64,000 nt of DNA, from contig NZ_JAAFGS010000006.1 in the NCBI RefSeq assembly GCF_011090185.1, positions 62,001 through 126,000 of the forward strand. The letters run 5' to 3'. Positions 1 to 7,012 of the stretch are shown here, one piece after another; position 1 is the stretch's first letter; the number at the start of each line of letters is the position of its first letter. Both the position numbers and the translations under genes were made by a program. The DNA comes from Saccharibacillus alkalitolerans (GTDB lineage Bacteria > Bacillota > Bacilli > Paenibacillales > Paenibacillaceae). The notes under the pieces were generated by a model. It did no database searches and was not told where the DNA came from. It worked only from the letters and a program-made list of their open reading frames with translations.

Positions 1-1287
1 TCTCCCGAGACGGTCGAAGCGTTCGAACGCAAGCACGGCATCTCGCTGCCGCAGGAATTGACGGATTTCTTGACCTTGGTCGGCAATGGGGGCGCGGGAC
101 CTCATTACGGCATTTACCCGCTCGAGGAGATGGAGGAAGAATCGGCCCGGCTGGCGGAGCCGTGCCTGCTGCGGCCGGATTTCACTTTGGACGAATGGCG
201 GCAGTTGGACGCCCGGTGCGAAGAACAGGCGGAGGAAGAAGACGATCAGGCTTACGCTGCGGCCGGAGAACGGATGTTTCAAGGGACGCTGTGCATCGGG
301 ACGCAGGGCTGCACGTACGATACGGTGCTGGTGCTGAACGGACCGTACCGCGGCAGAATCGCGTATATCGACCGAGATTATCAGCAGCCTTTTTTCACGT
401 ACGAAGAGAACTTCCTGAATTGGTACGAACGCTGGCTCGACGAGCTGCTCGCGGGCTATAACGTCGACAGTTTCGGCAAGCTGCGTCACGGCGGCGAAGA
501 AGAGCTGTTCGCTCTGTTCGACGAAACGGACGACGAAGATACGCGGTTCGAAGCGATCCGGGGGCTGTTCAAACTGCCCTCGCTGCAGCCGGATACGATA
601 GCGCGGCTTCGGATCATTTTTCGGGAAGCGGAGCCTTTTTCTCCTCTTGCCCATATGACGATGAGACATTTGGCGAGTGTCGATTTTCCTTACGTGGAAG
701 CGGACACGCTGTATTATATTCGCCGCGGCCCCGAGTCGGCGGACCGCCAGGCGGCCGCGCGGCTGATTTCGACCTACATGCCGGCCGAGAGGCTGCGAAA
801 ATGGCTGCCGAGCTTGATTCGGCTGCTGCACGGAGAAAACGATAGCGACGCCTTTTTTTCCTTGCTGATGCTGTTGGAAGAGGCGGAGGCGCTGGATTTC
901 GACGTGCTTCGGCCGCTGTTTGCCCACCCGGAAGCCGGGATTCGGAGCAAGGTATTCTATGCTGCGGGGAAACTTCCGGATAAGGCGCGGCATGTGGACG
1001 TTTTGCGGGAAGGGCTGCTCGACCCGGACACTAAGGTGAGATTGTATGCCGTGCAGGCGCTTAGAGACGTAGCGGACCCCGAACTGCTGCCGCTGTACGG
1101 AAAGCTGCTGCAGGAACATGCGGAGCGCAGCGATCATATCGTCGGCAACGTGATGGGACGGCTGCAGGAATTCGGAGACGAAGCCCTGCCGCTGCTGCGC
1201 GAAACGGCGCTGAGTCACCCTAATCCCTATGTAAAGGAAGAAGCTCGGCAGATCCTGGAGCGGCGGGGAGCGATCCGGAACGATTGA
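1..1287 (+). CDS. SMI1/KNR4-type protein with HEAT repeats, 5' end outside window
   Basis: The reading frame is open from the first base, so the true start lies upstream and 428 residues are visible. The first visible residues (SPETVEAFERKHGISLPQEL) and the following FLTLVGNGGAG segment match the SMI1/KNR4 (SUKH) fold, which is common in immunity proteins of polymorphic toxin systems but also in housekeeping proteins. From about visible residue 150 the protein becomes helical with repeated leucine-rich pairs resembling HEAT repeats, so it is probably a protein-binding scaffold. No toxin gene is visible beside it. The call to domain level is firm; the function is unknown. The TTG at 58 is internal to the SUKH domain and is not the start. 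Confidence 0.8.
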   Translation, partial: SPETVEAFERKHGISLPQELTDFLTLVGNGGAGPHYGIYPLEEMEEESARLAEPCLLRPDFTLDEWRQLDARCEEQAEEEDDQAYAAAGERMFQGTLCIGTQGCTYDTVLVLNGPYRGRIAYIDRDYQQPFFTYEENFLNWYERWLDELLAGYNVDSFGKLRHGGEEELFALFDETDDEDTRFEAIRGLFKLPSLQPDTIARLRIIFREAEPFSPLAHMTMRHLASVDFPYVEADTLYYIRRGPESADRQAAARLISTYMPAERLRKWLPSLIRLLHGENDSDAFFSLLMLLEEAEALDFDVLRPLFAHPEAGIRSKVFYAAGKLPDKARHVDVLREGLLDPDTKVRLYAVQALRDVADPELLPLYGKLLQEHAERSDHIVGNVMGRLQEFGDEALPLLRETALSHPNPYVKEEARQILERRGAIRND

Positions 1288-1330
1288 GGGGATCGAAAAT
1301 GCCCTCGGACAAAAGGAAGGACGGCGAACG

Positions 1331-1804
1331 ATGAACTATCAGTTTTTAATTACGCTGTCGATCAGCGAACTTATCTTCTACCCGGATGAATTCGAAGAAT
1401 ACCACGAAGCGCAGGCGGCGGTCCGTCAATTGGCCGAAGAACTGGGGATCGATTTTCCGATGACGGAAATTTACGATCGATATTTGAAGATGCGGGTAAA
1501 CACGGGGGACGTCCTGCTGTTTCGGGCGGGAAGCGGAAAAAATTTGATCGTGATCGACACGTACCGGGAGCCTTACGATCAGCTTAATGTGGTGCGGTTC
1601 GGCGCGCAGATTGCGGGCACGGACGAACGTCTGCCGAGCGTACGCCGGCTGTTCCGGGAACTGCACGACGGGTGCGAAGTGCAGATCCGCTACGAGGAAG
1701 GACAGGGCATTTTGCATAACATGATCAATCCCGCCAATTATCCGCTGGACATTCGGATGGACCCTTACCGCTACGAGCAGCAGTTAAAGGTGTTCGGCGG
1801 CTGA
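1331..1804 (+). CDS. Hypothetical protein, paralogue of the gene at 19779
   Basis: A 157-residue soluble protein with an ATG start behind AAAGGAAGG. I do not recognise a named family. It shares a recognisable pattern with the 160-residue product at 19779-20261: an N-terminal hydrophobic strand, a QLAE helix followed by ID, then GDVLLFR (GDLLLFR in the paralogue), a hydrophobic strand ending in ID(T/L)(Y/F)R, and a DQ turn. The gene lies 43 bases after the SMI1/HEAT gene on the same strand and may be cotranscribed with it. Small acidic proteins of this kind near SUKH proteins are often immunity proteins, but nothing here proves that. Confidence 0.65.
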   Translation: MNYQFLITLSISELIFYPDEFEEYHEAQAAVRQLAEELGIDFPMTEIYDRYLKMRVNTGDVLLFRAGSGKNLIVIDTYREPYDQLNVVRFGAQIAGTDERLPSVRRLFRELHDGCEVQIRYEEGQGILHNMINPANYPLDIRMDPYRYEQQLKVFGG

Positions 1805-1866
1805 ACGCAGCGGAAAGAAACATTCGGATCAAGAAGGTAAGTGAAAAAGAAAGCGAGAGTGAACGT

Positions 1867-2334
1867 ATGGAATGGTCGATCAGGGAAGCGAGGGCGGAAG
1901 ATCTGCCCGATCTGAAAAAGCTGTGTTGGGAACTGGATACGGATGCGGTATTTTATCAGCCGAAGCGGTTTGTGCTGGCCGAGCGGCCGGACGAATTTTT
2001 GCTGTCGATCATCGAAGGCAGCGATTCCGGCATTCTCGCGGCGGAGGGAGAAGAGGGAGTTGTCGGTTTTTCGCTTTTGCAGGAAAAAGCGACGCCTCCG
2101 ATCAGCTGCCTGCTCGAGAAAAGGTATGTCTATGTCCTCGAACTGATTGTTTCGGAGAAGCATAGAAGCGAAGGGATCGGAGCTCTGCTTCTGGAAGCTT
2201 CGAAACAATGGGGAAGGCAGCGGGGACTGGATTTTCTGCGGTTGTCGGTATTCGAAGAGAATGTCCGGGGAATCGCCTTCTATGAAAAAAACGGACTTGC
2301 CGCCGCTATGAAGACGATGGAATGCGAGCTGTAA
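1867..2334 (+). CDS. GNAT family N-acetyltransferase
   Basis: A 155-residue protein of normal length for a single GNAT domain. These enzymes move an acetyl group from acetyl-CoA to an amine. The acetyl-CoA binding motif A is visible as LIVSEKHRSEGIGALLLEA around residues 93-111, with the R-x-x-G-x-G pyrophosphate loop at 100-105, followed by the usual IAFYEKNGL segment near the C terminus. The start follows GAAAGCGAGAGTGAACGT, a modest ribosome site. The substrate cannot be read from the sequence. Confidence 0.85.
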   Translation: MEWSIREARAEDLPDLKKLCWELDTDAVFYQPKRFVLAERPDEFLLSIIEGSDSGILAAEGEEGVVGFSLLQEKATPPISCLLEKRYVYVLELIVSEKHRSEGIGALLLEASKQWGRQRGLDFLRLSVFEENVRGIAFYEKNGLAAAMKTMECEL

Positions 2335-2364
2335 CCTAGATGGACGAAACGATAATCAAATTTT

Positions 2365-2380
2365 CGGAACATGTGTTCTT
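2365..2380. promoter_or_regulatory. LexA (DinR)-type SOS box
   Basis: The sequence CGGAACATGTGTTCTT contains GAAC-N4-GTTC with the inner bases ATGT. By eye it agrees with the Bacillus DinR/LexA consensus CGAACRNRYGTTYC at 12 of 14 positions. It lies about 110 bases before the pentapeptide-repeat gene and upstream of the best promoter match. A repressor site would normally overlap the promoter, so this one is plausible but not certain. Confidence 0.55.
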
Positions 2381-2404
2381 ATATACACGGTAATTCCTTA
2401 CATA

Positions 2405-2433
2405 TTTCCAATTTATTCGACCGCTGCTATACT
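2405..2433 (+). promoter_or_regulatory. Candidate sigma-A promoter for the pentapeptide-repeat gene
   Basis: A TTTCCA -35 (2405-2410), a 17-base spacer and a good TATACT -10 (2428-2433) lie 56 bases before the gene start. The LexA-type box lies 25 bases upstream of the -35. Confidence 0.5.
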
Positions 2434-2488
2434 GGAAAGGCCGGACCGCTCGGCAGCGCTGCATAATAAAACGGAAGAGGGAAGGGGC

Positions 2489-2935
2489 ATGGACATGGGA
2501 TTGGAATTCGAAAAGTTGGAACTGGAACGGAAGGACATTTCGGGCTCTACTTTTACGGAAGTCAATGCGGAGGGGTTGAGCTTCGCGAACGTCAATCTGT
2601 CGAAGACGAAGATCGACAACGCGAACCTGAGCGAGGGAACCTTCAATGACATCAATGCCGGCGGGTTAAAGCTCAGCAATGCGAATTTGTCGAACGCTTC
2701 AATTCGGCATGCGAATATGAGCGGAATGAAGATCGACCATGTTCACCTGTTCGGAACCGAATTCAGCGGCATTGTGCTCCCGCAGGAGGGCGACGGGAAT
2801 TACGAGCCGAACGGCCAATATCCGCCCATCGTATTCGACGGCTGCGATCTTCGTCATATGGAAATCCGGAACTGCAATATCGCCGGGTTAAAGATTGACG
2901 GCATTTTGATCGAAGACCTGCTGAAGAGTAAGTAA
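2489..2935 (+). CDS. Pentapeptide-repeat protein
   Basis: A 148-residue protein made mostly of pentapeptide-type repeats, seen as recurring AN(L/V)S, NANLS and HANMSG steps between about residues 20 and 95. This predicts a right-handed quadrilateral beta helix. A short non-repeat insert near residues 92-110 (GDGNYEPNGQYPP) breaks the helix before the last coils (FDGCDLRHMEIRNCNIAG). Some members of the superfamily (Qnr, MfpA) mimic DNA and bind gyrase, but most have no known role. The LexA-type box upstream makes a DNA-damage link worth considering. ATG codons at 2489 and 2495 are both served by GGGAAGGGG, and either could start translation. Confidence 0.8.
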   Translation: MDMGLEFEKLELERKDISGSTFTEVNAEGLSFANVNLSKTKIDNANLSEGTFNDINAGGLKLSNANLSNASIRHANMSGMKIDHVHLFGTEFSGIVLPQEGDGNYEPNGQYPPIVFDGCDLRHMEIRNCNIAGLKIDGILIEDLLKSK

Positions 2936-2970
2936 TGCTGCAAAAGCGATAACCAGGGGGCTGATCATCG

Positions 2971-3351
2971 GTGAAAAGTCCGATTGCAAACAGAGTAGAC
3001 ACGATTTTTGTGCATGTCACAGATTTGAAACGGGCCGTCGAGTGGTACGGCAGGCTTCTTGGCGCAGAAGTGAAGGGAGAAGTGCAGAGTCCCATTTACA
3101 CGTTTGACATGGGGGCGGGGCGGCCGGGTCTGACCCTGGATGATCATCGCTTCGACGACATATACGAACTCAAGCCGACGAATCATCCGATTTTTAACTT
3201 GAGCACTTCGGATATCGAGGCGGCCTACGGGCATGTCATGTCGATCGGCGCGGAGATCGCAAGCGCAATTCGGCATTTTCCAGATTTGTCGGAGTTCTCG
3301 TTCCGGGACCCGGACGGAAATGTCATCGCGATCTGTACCTGCTTCAGTTAA
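2971..3351 (+). CDS. VOC family protein (glyoxalase/bleomycin-resistance fold)
   Basis: A 126-residue single-domain VOC protein. The first metal-ligand strand appears as IFVHVTDLKRAVEWYGRLLG (residues 12-31) and the closing one as FRDPDGNVIAI near the C terminus, typical of glyoxalase I and dioxygenase relatives. The GTG start at 2971 follows CCAGGGGG. The next gene is a second VOC protein 33 bases downstream, so the two are probably cotranscribed. The substrate is unknown. Confidence 0.8.
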   Translation: MKSPIANRVDTIFVHVTDLKRAVEWYGRLLGAEVKGEVQSPIYTFDMGAGRPGLTLDDHRFDDIYELKPTNHPIFNLSTSDIEAAYGHVMSIGAEIASAIRHFPDLSEFSFRDPDGNVIAICTCFS

Positions 3352-3384
3352 AAGGCTCGGCACAGCATAAGGGAGAGATCGGGA

Positions 3385-3813
3385 ATGCCCGAAATCAAAT
3401 TGGGTCGTACCTTTCAGGTGAGACTGGTATCGGACCTGGCAAAGTCTCAGGCGTATTACCGGGATATATTGGGCTACAAAGTGGACGGCTGGGGACACGC
3501 GGAACGGGACGATATGGTTTTTATTTTGCAGCAGGCCGTTAACGGCACGGACGCCGTTCCCAACGCGGCTGCCCGGAAGCGTACGGATTATCCGACCGAG
3601 TGGGAAGGACCACCTCACGGCTGGGACTCTTTTACCCATGTGAGCTGGGACGACTTGGACATGTTCGTGGAGGAAGTGCGGGGAAGAGGCGGGATAATCG
3701 CGGTCGAACCGTATACCGATTCGCATGGGAAGTGGGAATTCAAGAACGCTATTATTCAAGACCCGGACGGATATCGCCTGGTTCTGGGGGCAATGCGCGA
3801 AAGCCGGCAGTGA
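3385..3813 (+). CDS. VOC family protein
   Basis: A 142-residue VOC protein. The N-terminal half shows FQVRLVSDLAKSQAYYRDIL and the C-terminal half ends in IIQDPDGYRLVLG, the usual pair of strands that bring metal ligands together. It ends shortly before a strong intrinsic terminator and so closes the two-gene VOC unit. It is not a close duplicate of its neighbour. Confidence 0.82.
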   Translation: MPEIKLGRTFQVRLVSDLAKSQAYYRDILGYKVDGWGHAERDDMVFILQQAVNGTDAVPNAAARKRTDYPTEWEGPPHGWDSFTHVSWDDLDMFVEEVRGRGGIIAVEPYTDSHGKWEFKNAIIQDPDGYRLVLGAMRESRQ

Positions 3814-3837
3814 AGGCATATAGGGCATCCAGCATTC

Positions 3838-3862
3838 ACCGCCGGTCTTCGGCGGTTTTTTT
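3838..3862 (+). terminator. Intrinsic terminator after the VOC genes
   Basis: A perfect 7-bp stem ACCGCCG/CGGCGGT with a 5-base loop is followed by a run of seven T. It ends transcription of the VOC pair just before the convergent SDR gene. Confidence 0.85.
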
Positions 3863-3895
3863 GGCTTCGAAGGGAGCGGAGCAGCAGGGGAAACG

Positions 3896-4657
3896 TTACT
3901 CGATCAGCCCTTTCGTCGCCTGGTACATCTGCTCCGCGTACTTGTCCACGTCGTCTCGCGACATCCGCAGACGGGCTTCCGAAGTGCCGTACCCGATTTC
4001 CGCGCGTCCTTCTTCAAGCCCTTTGAAGATGCTGTCCGCGAAAGCGTCCAGCGGCTCTCCCTGCGTATGCAGGCCCGCGCCGCCCAGATCCGTGTTCACG
4101 GCCGGAGGCGCGATCTCGATGATCTCGACCGGCGTCCCGGACAGCTGCAGCCGCAGGCTCATCGTGAAAGAGTGCAGAGCCGCTTTCGTCGCGGAGTAGA
4201 TCGGGGCGATCGCGAACGGGGTGAAGGCCAGGCCCGACGTGACGTTCAGGATCGCCGCATAGTCTTTTTCCGCAAAATAAGAAGCGAACAGCATCGAGAG
4301 GTGGATCGGCGCGTCTACATTGATCGTGATCTCGCGTCCGTACTCTCGCCAATCGGTTCGCGCGTCCGTCTTCAACAGATTGAACCGCTGCTGGATGCCC
4401 GCGTTGTTCACCAGCACGTTCACGTCCGGGTGATTCGCCGTTACCCATTCGAACAGCGCGACCCGCTCCCGTTCGTCACCGACGTCGCAGACTCGCGTCA
4501 CCAGTCCGGGCAGACGTTCCTGCGCGCCTCGCAGCACGTCTTCCCTCCGGCCGCAGACGATGACCGTATTGCCCGACTTTAGGAATCGTTCCGCGAAAGC
4601 CAGTCCGATCCCCGAGCCTCCGCCCGTGATCAATATCGTGTTTCCCGTCATTTTCAT
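3896..4657 (-). CDS. Short-chain dehydrogenase, DltE-like
   Basis: A 253-residue classical SDR. The Rossmann motif TGGGSGIG lies at residues 11-18, the structural NNAG motif near residue 87, and the catalytic pair is in YSATK near 155. The sequence resembles the DltE branch of Bacillus (MK-T-G-NTILITGG start and NNAGIQ-RFNLL), NAD(P)-dependent oxidoreductases whose exact substrate is poorly defined. The chosen start at 4657 follows AAGAGGTCC with good spacing; a longer upstream frame exists but runs across the promoter. No dlt operon is nearby. A MerR-type promoter drives the gene. Confidence 0.88.
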   Translation of the reverse strand: MKMTGNTILITGGGSGIGLAFAERFLKSGNTVIVCGRREDVLRGAQERLPGLVTRVCDVGDERERVALFEWVTANHPDVNVLVNNAGIQQRFNLLKTDARTDWREYGREITINVDAPIHLSMLFASYFAEKDYAAILNVTSGLAFTPFAIAPIYSATKAALHSFTMSLRLQLSGTPVEIIEIAPPAVNTDLGGAGLHTQGEPLDAFADSIFKGLEEGRAEIGYGTSEARLRMSRDDVDKYAEQMYQATKGLIE

Positions 4658-4763
4658 GATTGGACCTCTTTTCTTGGAGTGGAATTTCGCAAGCGTTCTT
4701 CGCAGCCGCCGATCTTGATCTTGGTGAAGCCACCGAATATGAACGTGTTCTGTCGACATGATC

Positions 4764-4804
4764 ATCATAGAACTTGAACCGGGGTTGAAGTCAAGCCCCG
4801 GTTC
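4764..4804 (-). promoter_or_regulatory. MerR-type promoter and operator for the SDR gene
   Basis: On the minus strand a TTGACT -35 (4789-4794) and a TATGAT -10 (4764-4769) are separated by 19 bases, the overlong spacing typical of promoters activated by MerR-family regulators. The spacer carries the dyad CTTGA-N13-TCAAG (4773-4795). A second perfect 9-bp inverted repeat, GAACCGGGG/CCCCGGTTC (4776-4784 and 4796-4804), overlaps the -35. No MerR regulator gene lies in the window. Confidence 0.75.
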
Positions 4805-4886
4805 GGCGGAGACGTCGTGGGGCGTTCGAAAAAGGATTTTGCCCGGCTCGAAGCGAAAGAATGAGCATAAAAAGGAGGCATGCACG

Positions 4887-5333
4887 ATGGACACGATCCG
4901 AAAAATGTTCAACCATCTCGATTGGGCGAACCGGGCGATTCTGGGCGCTTTGCAAAGCGGGGAGGCGGACGGCAGGGCGCTGCGCCTGTTTGCCCATACG
5001 CTTCATGCCGAACGGGTCTGGCTGACCCGTCTTCGGGGACAAGACAGCTCGGGGCTGCCGATCTGGTCGGACCGGGACCTTGCGTTCTGCGCGGAACTTA
5101 TGGAACGGAACGCGGAAGAATTCGAAGCTTTTTTGGCCGACGACATCGCCGCCGACCCGCAGCGCGTCGTCGCCTATTCCGACAGCAAAGGCAATCCGTT
5201 CGAGACGTCGGCAGGGGATATCCTGACGCACATAGTGCTTCACGGACAGTATCATCGGGGACAAATCAACAGCTGCCTTCGGGAAAGCGGACTTGAGCCG
5301 GTAGGCGTGGATTATATTTTATTTGTTCGATAG
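4887..5333 (+). CDS. DinB family protein
   Basis: A 148-residue four-helix-bundle protein of the DinB/YfiT type. The metal-binding histidines are visible in HTLHAER (near residue 35) and in HGQYHRGQ near residue 125. The family includes thiol transferases that use bacillithiol or mycothiol as well as proteins of unknown role. The start at 4887 follows a perfect AAAGGAGG; an earlier in-frame start at 4758 lies inside the divergent MerR-type promoter and is unlikely. Confidence 0.88.
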   Translation: MDTIRKMFNHLDWANRAILGALQSGEADGRALRLFAHTLHAERVWLTRLRGQDSSGLPIWSDRDLAFCAELMERNAEEFEAFLADDIAADPQRVVAYSDSKGNPFETSAGDILTHIVLHGQYHRGQINSCLRESGLEPVGVDYILFVR

Positions 5334-5367
5334 AAAGCATTCGTAAAACGGAAAACGGAGTGAAGAC

Positions 5368-5919
5368 ATGAGAATCGAAGCCAAACCGTTCGAGGTCAAA
5401 GGACTGCGTTATACCGTTCGTTCCGCCGCAGCCGGCGATGCGGGGAGCTTGTCCGCGCTGAGGCTGCGGATCGACGGGGAATCGGAAAACATGGACCGGG
5501 AGCCGGGCGAGGATTTCCTCGATGCGGCCGGGTTCGCAGCGGTGATCGAAGCCGACACGAATCATCCCCGCAGTCTGTTTCTCGTGGCCGAGAGCGAAGA
5601 GGGCCTTATCGGATATTCGAGATGCGCGGGCAGCGACCTCAAGCGTTTCGTACATAAAGCGGAACTCGGCCTGGGCGTACGGAAAGACTATTGGGGGTTC
5701 GCGGTGGGCCGGCATCTGATGACCGAGAGCATCGACTGGGCCGACGCGAACGGAATCCGCAAAATCGTGCTGTACGGCGTGCTCGAAACCAACGCAAGAG
5801 GGATCGAACTGTACAAGAAGCTCGGCTTCGAGATCGAAGGCTTGATGAAGAAGGACCGGGTACTGTCGGACGGCAAATTCCATAATACGTATATGATGGC
5901 CCGATTCAACGGGAGTTAA
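5368..5919 (+). CDS. GNAT family N-acetyltransferase
   Basis: A 183-residue GNAT of the RimI/RimL-like type. After a strand ending in ELGLGVRKDYWGFAVG comes the acetyl-CoA loop and helix, then VLETNARGIELYKKLGFE, the usual motif B with a family-typical N-x-x-x-x-x-LY-x-K-x-GF pattern. Length is normal. It follows the DinB gene by 34 bases in the same direction. The substrate is not known. Confidence 0.85.
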   Translation: MRIEAKPFEVKGLRYTVRSAAAGDAGSLSALRLRIDGESENMDREPGEDFLDAAGFAAVIEADTNHPRSLFLVAESEEGLIGYSRCAGSDLKRFVHKAELGLGVRKDYWGFAVGRHLMTESIDWADANGIRKIVLYGVLETNARGIELYKKLGFEIEGLMKKDRVLSDGKFHNTYMMARFNGS

Positions 5920-5955
5920 CGGATTCTGTCCGGCGGGACCCGACAGGTCCTCCGA

Positions 5956-5985
5956 TTGCTTCATCCGCCGATCCCCTGCTATACT
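5956..5985 (+). promoter_or_regulatory. Sigma-A promoter for the fusB-like leader and gene
   Basis: TTGCTT (5956-5961), an 18-base spacer and TATACT (5980-5985) lie 33 bases before the short leader ORF. The distance to the main gene is about 220 bases, which leaves room for a long structured leader. Confidence 0.6.
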
Positions 5986-6017
5986 TGACCTATCTTATTC
6001 GCACTGGGGGTTATACC

Positions 6018-6077
6018 GTGGCAATGTGGATCGCACCGGATTGCTCGTTTATCACAAAGGCCTTACGCGAAGCCTGA
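6018..6077 (+). CDS. Putative 19-residue leader peptide of the fusB-like gene
   Basis: A GTG-started ORF behind GGGGG (6006-6010) encodes MAMWIAPDCSFITKALREA and stops at 6077. The bases covering its last codons (GCGAAGCCTG, 6067-6076) can pair over 10 bp, with one G-U, with CAGGCTTTGC at 6156-6165 just before the main gene. A ribosome stalled near the stop codon would open that stem. This is the layout of translational attenuation, which is reported for staphylococcal fusB. The peptide itself is unproven. Confidence 0.5.
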   Translation: MAMWIAPDCSFITKALREA

Positions 6078-6165
6078 ACAGGGGCGGACTTTGTGTAGGG
6101 CGAGGCGAGCGGAAGTTTGGATCGTCCCCGCGTATCACCTGAACGTTTCACTCCGCAGGCTTTGC
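6067..6165 (+). promoter_or_regulatory. Possible attenuator stem in the fusB-like leader
   Basis: A 10-bp stem joins 6067-6076 with 6156-6165. An outer AAGG (6057-6060) can also pair with CCTT (6167-6170). Direct masking of the AAGGGG ribosome site at 6191-6196 was not resolved by eye. Confidence 0.4.
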
Positions 6166-6205
6166 ACCTTATCGTTTGACCATCAAAAATAAGGGGCTGA
6201 AAGCT

Positions 6206-6853
6206 ATGCAAAATCAAACACCGTTTATTCATAACCATCAACTGAACGTCATCAAAAAACAGGCTAATTTCCTTCTGAAAACGCTGCGCAGCGTCGCCGA
6301 CCGCAAAGTGCTGGACACGGTGCGCGATACGGCCGTCGCCAATGCGATGGACGTCTTCGACGAACTGACCGCGGAGCAAAAAGCGCTGCTGGAGCAGATG
6401 GCGAAGCAGGAAGCGGCGCATGAGCTGCAGGAATATCTGGACTCGCTCGAACCGTATCTCTTACCGTTCCCGGAAGTGACGGCGAAGCAGGCCCAGAAGC
6501 TGTTTCCCAAAACGAAAAAGCTTAAACTCCCGGATCTCGAACGTTTGGATTACGCGCATATGACGTATTTGAGATGGGTGGACAACGCCACGAACCGTCT
6601 GTATATCGTCTATCGCCGCGACGGGGAGTTTCTTGGCGTCGAAGGCCGAATCACGCCGACCAACAAGAAGGGATTCTGCATGTTCTGCAACCGGCACCAG
6701 GAGCTGGGATTTTTCAACGTGAAGCTCAAAGGCAGCACGCCGGACAATATGGCCTCTTTGGGACAGTACGTATGCATGGATGACGAAGCTTGCAATCATA
6801 GCATTACCGACCCGGCCGCGCTGGAGAAGTTCCTGCTGTCGACGGGGAAGTGA
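6206..6853 (+). CDS. FusB/FusC family EF-G-binding protein
   Basis: A 215-residue protein. The N-terminal half is a helical bundle (roughly residues 1-95). The C-terminal half carries a treble-clef zinc finger with CMFCNRH near residue 159 and VCMDDEACNH near 193. FusB-type proteins bind elongation factor G and free it from post-translocation ribosomes, which gives fusidic acid resistance when well expressed; chromosomal homologues occur across Firmicutes. The ATG at 6206 is behind AAGGGG; a TTG at 6176 is possible but lacks a ribosome site. It is transcribed alone, from a promoter with a long leader to a strong terminator. Confidence 0.85.
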   Translation: MQNQTPFIHNHQLNVIKKQANFLLKTLRSVADRKVLDTVRDTAVANAMDVFDELTAEQKALLEQMAKQEAAHELQEYLDSLEPYLLPFPEVTAKQAQKLFPKTKKLKLPDLERLDYAHMTYLRWVDNATNRLYIVYRRDGEFLGVEGRITPTNKKGFCMFCNRHQELGFFNVKLKGSTPDNMASLGQYVCMDDEACNHSITDPAALEKFLLSTGK

Positions 6854-6874
6854 ATCGGACGATCAAGATGGGAA

Positions 6875-6899
6875 GGCCGCTCTTCGGAGCGGTCTTTTT
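6875..6899 (+). terminator. Intrinsic terminator of the fusB-like gene
   Basis: An 8-bp stem GGCCGCTC/GAGCGGTC with a TTCG tetraloop is followed by five T. Confidence 0.85.
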
Positions 6900-6940
6900 G
6901 TGTGTAAAAATTGAAAGGGCAAGCTTGGCCCGATCGACGA

Positions 6941-6976
6941 CGAAGACCCCGCTTACGGATGTAAGCGGGGTCTTCG
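6941..6976. terminator. Perfect 16-bp hairpin after the chemoreceptor gene
   Basis: The arms at 6941-6956 and 6961-6976 are exact inverted repeats around a GGAT loop. Neither side has a clear T tract, so it may act as a weak terminator or as an RNA 3' end stabiliser for the minus-strand gene ending at 7013. Confidence 0.6.
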
Positions 6977-7012
6977 CATGGACAAATCGTCCGGTGTGGA
7001 TTCGGTTGTTTC

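Noticed and set aside
4758-4886. N-terminal extension of the DinB protein from 4758
   Set aside because: It would be translated across the divergent MerR-type promoter, while a perfect ribosome site sits just before 4887.
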